A stretch of DNA of 64,000 nucleotides, taken from the NCBI GenBank assembly GCA_017165825.1, contig CM029376.1, positions 22,654,432 through 22,718,431 on the forward strand, in the 5' to 3' direction. Positions 13,701 through 25,594 of the stretch are shown here, piece after piece (position 1 is the stretch's first letter; every line of letters starts with the position of its first letter). This DNA comes from Hepsetus odoe. Lineage: Eukaryota; Chordata; Actinopteri; Characiformes; Hepsetidae. The translations under genes and the position numbers were made by a program. Under the pieces are notes generated by a model. The model saw only the letters and a list, made by a program, of their open reading frames with translations, made no database searches and had not been told where the DNA came from.

Positions 13701-16700
13701 AACGGCAGGGAAGAGTTTGCTGAGTAAGGTTGAACCTCTAACAACAGTATTTTCCTCAAACGGAGCCCTGCTGCTTAAAAAAGACACTTAAAGTTGCACA
13801 GCTGTTGCCAAAACACTTCTGACAAAATAAGACGTGTCCAATGATCATAAAGCTCCCTGAAGTGTGCTTTCACTCCATGGGCTTTGTGCTCTGTTTTCCT
13901 GTGGAGGTCAGGGTGAGTGGAGCACAGCTGCTGGGTCACTGTGTCTGAGTTTTCAGGCTCAGCTCCAAGGTCAACAGAGGCAGGTGTGAGATCAGCATGC
14001 AGTCATCTCTCCTGCATCCACACACGATCTTTCATGTCTGCATCGGCTTCTCTCGAGCGAAGCAGGGATCCGGAAATATCTCCAAAAGGTCACGGATAAA
14101 AGGTCGGTTTTGGAGTTTCAGTGATCTGCGTATACATTTTTGCCAATTATTACTTTATTTTGCAGTGAAGGAAGATCATTCACCAGGTTCTCAGGCCTGC
14201 AAAATCCCAACTGAAGCCTTAACTGTTAAAAGTTAACTTTTTAAAACTCAATTTTTCATCCCGAGTTATAACTCCTAGCACCATCTCCACTTATCAAATA
14301 ATCCTATAATCCTATAATCCCATCAAGAAGGTGAGGGATAATCCTGACTGATAAAGAAGACAAAGAAAGATGAGTAACCAGCAGTTGATCAGTATAGATG
14401 ACTGTGGGCTCACTATTTAAAAGTAACAGGTCACTGTTTCACTTTTCAGTTAGGTGTTGGAATTGTGCATTCATTATTTAAATAAAGAAAAGGGTTTTAT
14501 TTAATGTGCTTTTATTTTGGATTTGTATATTAAGGTCACCATCTTAATAGCAGCTGTTAATTGTTAACAGTTAACATCTAACAGTTAGTTAGCAATTAAT
14601 AAAGAAGGGAACAGGATCCTTATTTGAAAAAATGCATTAATAAGGTATTTATAACACGTTAATGACAAGGGTAGTCACTTTCACTTTTAATAAGGTCTTC
14701 TTTAAAGAGGGATTCACTGTTTTATTATAAATAAACTGCATCAGAAGTTTCTGACTTTGATACTACAAACACCTCGTCACAAAGTTGTCACATACTCTAA
14801 TGATTCTGAAGGTTTATTCTTGCCAAGATGCCAACCTTAAAATGAAGTGTTACAGAAGCCGGACACTCGGCCAGCTGAGGCCTGCGGTGTGGGTCAGTGC
14901 TGTACCGTTCTGTGTGAGTTTGGTTGAGCAGAGCAGCGAGATGATCCAGAAGGATTCTTTGCTGTTCTTCATGGTCTGGTTGTTGCCAGGCTGAAGGCCG
15001 GCTTTAGAGCAGGGCAGCTTGAGGTAGCGAGAGGAGTCCTGCAAGTTTGCCGTTTCTTCGCACTGACAGGAGGAAGAAGAAAATGAGGAAACACAGACAC
15101 AGACACACACACACACACGCACACACATTTCCAGTACCTTGTGGACAATGAGCTCATGAGTTCCATCAGGCAGCGTTCTCCCGTCCTCTTGCATCAGTGG
15201 GATGAAAGAGTAACCAAACAGCTTCTTCTCACCCTTCTCCTTCGCTGAAAGCCCAGATACAAAACATCTTATCAGACCAAAAAAAGATCAATCACCAGTA
15301 CATACCAATATAAAGCAGTCATTGCCCCTCAGCCAATCATATGACAGGGTTTCCTCCACTTTAGAAATACGAGGGCTATACAGCAATCTTAATCCTCCAC
15401 AAACTGTCAGCACAACAGCCCGACGACGACGGTCACCCATGAGGTCTAATTGTCAGATTTCATTTGGTGCTCTTGTTGTTACGTGCTGCCTGGCTGATAC
15501 AATGCTTTCAGTGACTATCCCGCTCTTAACTTAAGGGGGACTTCACACCAAAAAAGTGAGCTCTCAAACTTTTCAGAAAAGTTGTGGAGCAATTTCATTT
15601 GAGATCTTTAATACGGATACTAATTCCCTTAATCTACATGTAAGAATTACATGCCACATCCCAATGGTCTGGGACGCTATCTTTCTGGAAACACATCATT
15701 TAAAAACCAATTATCACCAAAAAAAGACTCAAAAGTGTAAAACTGTACATACACGCTTGAGCAGAAGTGTGTGGGATGAAAGGCTACCAAAGCATCTTAA
15801 ATAAGTCAAAGTCAAGAATTCCTAAACAGGACGACTCAGCAAAGCTGTGCTATAATGACTCATCAAAGTCTCAGTTACAGCAGTCAGGACGTTCCCTACG
15901 AATACCGGGTGAGCCTTGTCACGAATCACCCTCTGACCGATCTTCTCCGGAGTCTGGTCCGAGAGCAGTGGGGCGGTAGCGCAATGTGCCATGACTGTTC
16001 ATCCCCATTAATATTCTTCCTGACAGAGTGTGTGACTGTCCTGAGGTGCTGTCTTACTGGAGCAGTGTCGGAACTCAAAGCGCAGGTGTGTGGTCCTGAA
16101 GAGCTCCGGAGGAACCGCCAGTTTAATCTGCTCGGACCAGCGCGGGCTGTTACTGTGATACAGAACAAACGAGTGAAAGTCCTCCGACCCTGGTTCGCCT
16201 GAACCCGAGCACACGAGGCCCTGTGAGACAGGGGCAGAGAGAACGAGTCACAGGAAGAGAGGAGAGAAACAGGTGAAAGTGAAAGTGACTACTCTTGTCA
16301 TTGTGAGTGCACAGCATAGCACACAGTCAGTCTGGGATTCGAACCCATGACCTTCCGATCCTGGGTCCAACTCCAGGATGCCACTAGCATACCGCTGCCC
16401 CAATAGATAGAGGTCAAATTGATCATTTGCAGAAGATATGCCGTTATTCAATATTAAAATTTATGAATAGAAAATTGCTCACGTGCTCATAACAAAGCTT
16501 AAAACCTCATTTCAGGACAAGTATCCCCAGAAAAATGATCTTTAAGTAAATATCTATTTCTTTATTTCTTAATACAAAATAACATCCCTGTAGACGGGTT
16601 TACCTTCAGTACCTGGCCATCTCCTCCCAGGAGATACACCGTGACCTCCACGTTCCTCGCCACGCTCTTCCCTCCTTTCTCAAACTCCCCTCTCTCCAGC

Positions 16701-19700
16701 GTCACATACAGGTCATTCCTCACTTCCCCTGCAGCATAAAAACCCACAGAAGAGTCTGCTTTACAACTGGAACATACTGACCTGAATCCCATGGTTGTAA
16801 CAAACTCTGCAAGATGTTTGCTAAATTGTTTCACTCACTTTAAAATATCAAGATATATCGCTTTTTTCTTTTTATTTGTGGATTAAATTCAACTTCCTCA
16901 TGCATGGATCCATCTTTTTGTAAATCCTCCCTCATAAGCAGGTGGAAAATGTAACATTCATTTGGCACCTCTAACCCTAATAAAGGGATTGTGTCTAGAA
17001 GGACATATCCAGCCTTGAGCTTTGACTTCAGTGGTCATGGGTCGGCTAAGGCGATAAAAACACTGTAAAACACTAATTATTCTGTTAACACGAGCAGAGG
17101 CTCTTCCTCCACCGGCCTTCAGAGAGTGTGAAAGCGGAGGCACATGCAAATTGCACAGAGATACGAAGGACAACATATTATTAGATGCATCTCAAAAGAG
17201 CAGCGTCAGAAATAAAACACTTTTAGCAAACGCTCAGTGGTCTTTTATCAATGCCGCATAAGTGGCTCGTGAGAAAGTCGATAAATGGCCTCTAATAAAC
17301 AGATAAACGGCTCCCCTGAGTGTCTGCGTTTTGAAGATGAGCAAATCCTGCAGGCCGCAATGCTGTGAGCAATCAATACTCCATTATATTACAAAAACAC
17401 AGAACGGAGACCGAACATGGGGTCATATTTCGAGAGTCGTCTGATGCCGTCACATGACTGTTAACTCAGAAACGGCTGGTAATTAAACTGGCATGCTGCA
17501 GTTTTATTTTATATTTATGATTAGTGAAAAGTAGAAGCATTATGTGTTTAAAAAAATAATAATAATACTATCCTGCCCAGGCATAACCCCAGCGCAAAAT
17601 CAGAAAACCCAACCCGCTCATATAATCACTGAATGTAGTTTGGCCGTTTCATAGAAACAGTGGTTGAAAAAGTGGTGAACTTAGTTTAGATCATGTCATA
17701 AAGTCTTTCAAAAACCTGAGGGAAAGGAGAGGAGAGAAAAAGAGAAGAGGGGGAGGAGAGGAGAGAAAGAGAAAGAGAAGAGGGAGGATAGGTGAGGAGA
17801 GGAGAGGAAAAGAGAAAAGGGGAGAGGAGGGAGAGTGGAGAGAATAGAAAGAGAAGAGGGGATAGGAGAGGAAAAGGGGAGAGAAGAGGAGGGGAAAAGA
17901 GGAGAGGGGAGAGGAGGGAGAGTGGAGAGAATAGAAAGAGAAGAGGGGATAGGAGTGAAAAAGGGAAGAGGGGAGGGGAGGGGGGAGAAAGAGAAGGAGA
18001 GGAACAGAGAGGAGAGGTGAGGAGAGGAAAAGAGAAAAGGGGAGAGGAAAAGAGAAGGGAGAATAGAAAGAGAAGAGGGGAGAGAGGAGGAGAGGAAAAG
18101 AGGAGAGGAGAGGAGAGAAAAAAGATGGGAGGGGAGAGGAGAGGAGAGAAAGAGAGAAGAGGGGAAAGGAGAAGAGAGAAGAGGGGAACGGAGAGGAGAG
18201 GTGAGGAGAGGAAAAGAGGAGAGTGGATAGGAGAGGAGAGGAGGGGAGGATATTTAACGATGATGGTGTAAAACCTTCACCTGGCATGATGATGTCAGAG
18301 AAGCCCAGTCTCCGGGTGATGGAGACGTTGCGGGTGAAGAGACGCATGTAGTCCTTCTGGATCTGCTCCAGATTTCCATGCAGCAGCTGCAGCGACACTG
18401 CCAGTCCTGCAGGAAGCAGAACAGACTCAGCGCTGCTGAACAGTCATAACATCATAACTTCACTCAGGCCCCAACAAATCACCTTTCAGCTCGGGCTGCT
18501 TTTCTAGTACGGCACAACACAGTCACCAGCCACCAGTCATAACACAGACCATTAACCATCTCAGACACTGTGACGTGATGGGCTGTCTCACACGGAGGTT
18601 GTTAAAAAGATTGGAAAATATTTTTCTTTTTGATGCAGAAAGTCAATTGTTAGGGGAGTAAAGAGAAAAGAAAATTAAAAATGTAGAAAATACAGACCCA
18701 TCAGAGTTCTACGTTAGTTTTTCCACCACATGGAGGTTCTTCAACCTTTAGAAAGCTCCTTCCCCCTCATGGTTCTTCCAAGAATCATCAATGATTCGTC
18801 AGGCATCGCTCCAGTGTAGGCTCATAGCCCAAAGAAATATGCGTCACTGTTTGCTTCTGCATCCCTGCCTCCAGCACAAAGCCTAATTATGGCCGTTTTT
18901 ATTTCATAACACACAGAATGGGCTGCCCACACATGGCCACTCACCAACACAGATCCATTCATATCTCCAACATCAGTCAGATGACCACTGTGGCGCTCTT
19001 ACATAAGCTACTACTCCACCTCCTCCACAAAACACAGCCCCAGACGATGGAGGAAAAAAACAAAAAAAAACAAACACCCTGCAAACAAAGACCTGGCTGG
19101 TGTGCATGTTTTCCCAACAGATCGGGGGCGTGATGACACACTCCCAAAGTCCCAAAAGGGCAAGCGCCATTTGGCTAACATGCCTTACAAATGGTTTCTT
19201 AAGCCCTTTGCAGGAGGTTGATAAACAGGGAACTTTCATAGAATGATGAAGGGTTGACTTGGGCAAGATGCCTCCCATTAGAATCGCCTCCGAGTCGAGT
19301 AAAAAAAAAGAAAGGAAGGTTAGCCATTCCCTGAGCTCCCAGCTGCTCGATAAGTCCCTCCTGGCTGCTATTGACAGCTAATGCACACATGACTAATAAT
19401 TAGCGTTTAATTGGACAACAGTTAGAAAAGCTCCATTTAACATAATTGAATTATGGGCGAATGAATTGCTCGTTAATCAGGTGGTGTGGTTAATCTAAGC
19501 TTCCTAAGCTGAAGAGAAAACGGCCCTCCTCCTCCGTCCCACACTGGGTGGGCACTTTCCATTACAACCGCTTTCTCTCATTTCGTTATCTGCAGCGGAA
19601 GAGAGTGGAAGGGTTTACATCAGTATCAGGGAGTGCGTTCATTCACAGCCAACGAGGAGTTTTAGTGGCACTTTCTTTAAGGAGTGCTTCAGCCGGAAAT

Positions 19701-21063
19701 CAATTCTGCACACTTTTCCACTTTCCCCAGAACTGGTTCTAGCAGAGCAGACATGTTTGGTGGCCAACGTTTGCTTCTTTCCTTTATCAGTATCATTTGC
19801 TGTGAAGGATCAGCATCTCTGTGACATTTTGTTGGTTTATTTTATGCAGAATTTCTTAATGTTAAAAGATCAACAGCTACTTCTACCTCTAAGACTCTGG
19901 ACTCCGAGTGTAGTAGGTTATCCCAGATCAGTAAGATGCCTTGAGGTACCGTGCACATCGCTGCTCCCCGGGCGCTTTACACTGCTGCACGGTGTGTATG
20001 GGTGAAATGCAGAGGATGCATCTCGTGTTTCGGTGTGTGCTGTGACGTGTTTCGCAAGGACAACTAGTCACTTTCACTTTTTATTGGCTGTTCGCTTTGC
20101 ACAGAGACTGCACCTCATGTCATGCTAACACGATTCAAAGACTATCGAAGCCTTGAGCTTCAAGTCCAATAAATAAATAAATAAATAAATAAATAAATAT
20201 AATCTATTGAAAAAACAATGAACGATTATGTTGGTGCTTCACCTTTAACCAGGTCTCTACCTGTTCTCCCATCACAGACATCACTCTCAATACACTCCGC
20301 AGTAAACTACAGACACATTAAAACTCAGGAAGTGCAGGAAGAAAGTATTCAAGTATTGTTCCTCCAGTTGCACCACGTGAATGAAGAGCTGATGCTGTTC
20401 GAGTGGCTTGAGAGAAGCTTTTAGGAGGTTTATTGGCAGAGATTTGGGATATAATTGACTACTGTGGCAGACACCAGACACCCATCTCTGCTGAACGACT
20501 ACATTTTGTTGCGAAGCAATGCTTTAGTCCTTTTCCAGAGAGAAATTAATTTAATTTGATCCCCCCCCCGGATACCACTTTTAAAACCAATTTTCCTCAC
20601 TGAAAAAAGACAGTTAAAGTGCCTCAAATGTGCTACTCCGTTTCTTTGCTTTTTGCATTGCTCATTTGTCCAGGCCGCTTTGAAGCGCTGAGACCCGTGT
20701 TCTGCAGGCTGGAACCCGTCTTTAGAAGTAAGGTGGGCAGCGTTTGGTGAGAAGCGCTGCTATTTATATCGTAAGAGGAAAGAAGAGAGGAAATCTGCTC
20801 CGTTTGCAAGCCTCTGAATGGTGTGATTAAGGGCGAGCTTAGGCTTCCTTTTGACAGTTTGACCATTTTCTCTGTGCATCGTTCTGCAGTCTAAAGGTCT
20901 TTGAGCTGAAGCGGGAGGCAGTGAGGAAATAAAAAAGCAGGAGCTGTAAATGACTGACCTGTGCTGGAGCCAATCTGGCTGTATCTGGAGCTGACTTTAC
21001 GGATGATGTTGTCGTGTATTTGATACCATTCACTTTCAGTGTTGCATCTGCAACAAGATCATC

Positions 21064-21098
<35 letters not shown>

Positions 21099-23132
21099 CT
21101 TATATTCACGGTTTCCATATGAAAAAACACAGGATTAACAGAATTTATCAGAGGTCAGAATTCCTGTATTAAAGCAATAATTTCATAAAAAATGAGTTTA
21201 TGTTTTATAAACTGTATAAGTAACTCTCTTATTTTGTGTTGGAGTTACGAGCTATGTGTCACTAAAAATTATGGACAGTTATAGCTACCACTGAAGCTGT
21301 GCATAAGCTGCTCCTTTGGCCAAAACTACAATAAAAGTCTCACGGATACGCAACACACCCATTTTTCTTGCTGATGACAGTCATTTTAGCGGATCACTGC
21401 AGTTTAAGCTGATCAGAGTGATTTTTGCTGCTCATAATAACAACGGTCTATCTGACAATTACTTCTAACAGGCGTAAGCTCTCCCCGTTATTGCTTTCAC
21501 AGTTGTTTTGCTATAAAAAGAATCTGAAATGCTATCAGAGATGTTTGCTTATTTGAGCCTAAACTGCGTTTGTCCTCAAGTGATCGACAGCTAGAAAGAA
21601 AGTCAACCAGCCAAGTTATTTAGATTTTTTTACATAAATATGGCAATTAATTGTCAGCTAAAATATTTTTATAGTGACCGTCTTAGTCATATTAAAGATA
21701 GAATTCAGGTTTCACAATCTATAGCAGTCGTTATAGATTATAGTATCTAATACAAAGTTTTTTGACATGATGTTGTTTCAGGAAACTGATGACTTTGGCA
21801 AACAATCTGCATGGTGCCAACTGATAAACGATTCGTTTTTATCATTTATTTGCTAGATTGGCTTCATAGCTTCACTGAAATCACAAATTCCATTTCCTAT
21901 TCCAGGAAAGGACTTCTCAGCAATTATTCAGAAACGGAGAAAACTGTATAAACCAGAGTGAATGGTAAACTGCACCATTGAACATATCGTCAAACATGCT
22001 CATAATGGTTGCAAAATCCAGAGAGACCGCTTGGAGTCCAATGACTTACGAGTAAACCTTCAGCAGGTGGTCATCCTTGCAGTCGGCCGTCAGCAGATCA
22101 GACACGCTGATCACCGTGCAGCCATACGGACGTCTGTACTGAGTGTTAGACACGCTCTTCTTCTCGCCCGCGACCATTCGGCCTGAAAGAGAAGCAGCCA
22201 AATTCACCAAAACCCACAGAAAACCCAGGAAACGCAGCCTGCCATTGAACGGGGCTCTGGTGTCACAAATACAGCATCGGAGCTGCGGTTCTGACCTGAA
22301 CACCAGCAGTGCCACCAGCTTCACGTGGTATTTGACGTTCCATTAAAGTTAACAGCTTGTGACAGGCTATGTCACGGTTTGTGCTCTGGTCTAGATAGCG
22401 GCTGTGCTTCCGGTTGCCATCAGCTGGCAGCACTGTGCTGGGTTCATGACAGAACGTTGAAAGGGAAAAAACTTACACCTACAGCATTTGTAAAGCTTTA
22501 GCACATAGACGGCACATATTCTCACTCAGCAGCCACTTATGACCCCCTTTCTAGCAGCTCCACCTTGCTGGTGTACCGTCAGAATCTGCAGGCCATCTGT
22601 TGATGCCCAAGTAGGATTAGTCATCTTCCTCCCTTCATCAGAGCTCATTTTCTCACTTGAACACTTGTGCTGGAACAACCTGGAACAACCTGGAAGGTTT
22701 AGGTGACTGTCTATCCAAGTAACTATTAGATCAAACAGCTTAAATCAGGATATAAACGGCTATTGGTGGCTTATCTCCTATGGCCCAATCAGGGACTTCA
22801 TTTTATAACTGAAAATTGTAATTTGTGTGCCTGGATAGAGCATTCATTCCAGCTAGTCCTTGCTGGTCCACCATCCAATTAATAAGACTAGAGACTGAAC
22901 AGTGATGAATAGGGTGGACACACTGTCCAACAGATGGGCTACAGTCTGAAATTGCACACTGACGTGGGAAGCTAATAAAGTGGCCGGTGAGTAAAAGTAC
23001 AGGGTATGAATTTTGCTTTAAATGAACAGTGAGGATGTGCACTAGTTCACAAACACATGCAATGAGCACCACACAGACAACAACACTACTGGATGACGCT
23101 ATTCATCGCTGCCGGCCATGCATACACACTAG

Positions 23133-23179
<47 letters not shown>

Positions 23180-25534
23180 CAAGAACTGTTAAAAACAGTG
23201 TTTGTCACACTTTACTTGAAGTGGCTTATCATTTTGCCTACATAGTAGTGTTACTTAAATGAATCTGCCAATTTACACCTTGACAGCCACTGGAATGCTC
23301 ATCAAAATGGGTCATACAGAACGGCAGGCTGTCTGCTGCGTAGAGATGGCAACGATCCAGCAGTAAGTACTGGTACTGAGCTGAGAAACCAGTTGGGATA
23401 TTAGTGGAAAAAACTAATTTGTGACAGATCCAGCCTTAAATATCCCAGAACTGTCCTGCAATAAGACAAAGCACTGCAAACAGAATTCAGATTACAATCT
23501 TTTACCTTCAACAGTTTAATTCTGCCCACTTTTTGCATCATATATAGTTCTAGTGAGAATTTAACAGAATAAAAATGTATCGTCATGTTGTTAGCTAGGT
23601 TAGCTTTTATCCTTGTAAGCCATTTTCACAATCAGGACCAGAAGTCCTTCAGCAGTATTTTATCCAGCTGCACACTTTCCTGTGAAAGTCCCCCTAAAAT
23701 AAATGTGATGTCCTCAGCATAATTCTCCGTTCTGTACATGAATCAGCCACAACATTAAAACCACTGACAAGAGGACCAAATCACCTCGGGGTAGCGGTGG
23801 CCTTGTGATTAGGGAGTTGGCCCCAGGACCGGAGGGTCATGGGTTTGAATACCAGACCAGTAGGTTGCCCTGAGGTACCCTTGAGAAAGGTACCGTCCCC
23901 ATTACTGCTCCCCGGGCGCTTTCAATAGCTGCCCCATGCTGCGCGTCTGTGTTTGGCTTAAATGTAGAGGCTGCATTTTATTGGGGTTCACTGAGTGTTG
24001 TGCTGCGTACTCATAATGACAAGTTGTCACTTTCACTTGGTTTGTTACAGAGACCACTGTCAAAGGGAAGGATATATAGGACAGCAAGGGATCAGTCAAT
24101 GTGATGGAAGCCAGAAAAGATTCTAGTGGAGAGTTTCTGGTGTGCACTGATTACTATCTGCCAAACTGGTCCAAGGAAGGACAGAAGGTCCCAGAAGGCC
24201 ACACCTGGTGGTTTACAGAACATATAAGATCTACAGCTACCATGATCTCACACCTTCAGAGCCCAGAAGTGGAGCTCCTGCCTGGTCAGAGCTTTTCTGA
24301 CAGCATGAGGTTGGACCTAAACATTAACGTGAAAGTGAAAAAAGTGAAAGTGACAACCCTTGTCATTGCGAGGTCACAGCACAGCACACAGTGAACCACA
24401 ACGAAATTGGACCTCTGCATTTAACCCATGCAAACACCGTGCAGCAGTGGGCAGCTATTGAAAGCGCCCGGGGAGCAGTGACGGGGTGGAACCTTGCTCA
24501 AGGGTACCTCAGGGCAACCTACTGGTGGGGAATTGAACCCACAATCTTCCGATGCGGGGCAACTCCCTAACCACTAGGCCACCGCTGCCCCAAAGGAGTA
24601 TTAAAGAGGTTGTTTAATGTTATGTGTATAAAAATACACAACAGTAACCATTTTCTGATCTTGTAGCAATTGGTAGCCTTATTTTATCAGGCCGGGGCAG
24701 AGGCAAAGATCCAATTAAAGAGGGAACCGGGCAATAAAGTACGTTTGTAAAAAGGGTTTTAGATGCATTTAGAAAAATGCACAAATAAAAAGGATCTGAA
24801 ATCTGAAATATCCATATCAGTCCGTGCTTACGGTTGCAGTATTGTATGGAAGCTGGTATCGTGCCATCCCTAATATCCTGCATAAGTGTCAGCATATTAT
24901 GAACGTTTTTGAGATCAGAAGGCATTGTGATAGGTCACTTCAAGGAAAATGATCACCCGTTAAACACGGTCTTACCTATTCTAAAAATATGAGCTACAAC
25001 ATATACATCTTTGCGGAGATCGCTACTGCCCAAATCCTTAAAGAAAGACAAACGTTTTATTCAACACGCTTCAAACAGTCAACACATCCAAACACGTTTC
25101 AGCATTCTCTGCATTTCTGAATGTTGTGCTCATCATCAGTGCCAAACAGAAAGAAAAGAATCACGGCGGCGTGACCGCTGTGGAGGATGTGTTGGTTTGC
25201 AGGTCAAATCCCACTGATGCGGTTTGACCTCGGCGGTCCGACCTGCACTCCAGAATGCATCTCACACACTCCGAAAAAAAAATCAATCAACTCAAGGCTT
25301 TGGATCCACAAAGAAAGAAAAAAATACATTTCGGAGCACTTTTAGACAGCATGGTGAGGGCGTTCTCAATGCCGGCCTCACCCTGGAGACTGAGGATGAG
25401 GGACATGCCCTCCTTACAACCTGCAAAGAAAAGCTCCCAATACTCACAACAAACAGTGTACACTGCCTTTCTGTTTTCTCTGGTGACTTAGGAACCCCTT
25501 GCTTATTGAGGCGCACAAAGAATCGCTCACTGCA

Positions 25535-25594
<60 letters not shown>

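Noticed and set aside
17691..18398. 235-residue minus and 159-residue plus open frames
   Set aside because: Low-complexity Ser/Leu/Pro or Arg/Glu/Gly repeats over a polypurine tract. Only the end inside exon 13 is coding, and that belongs to dock4.
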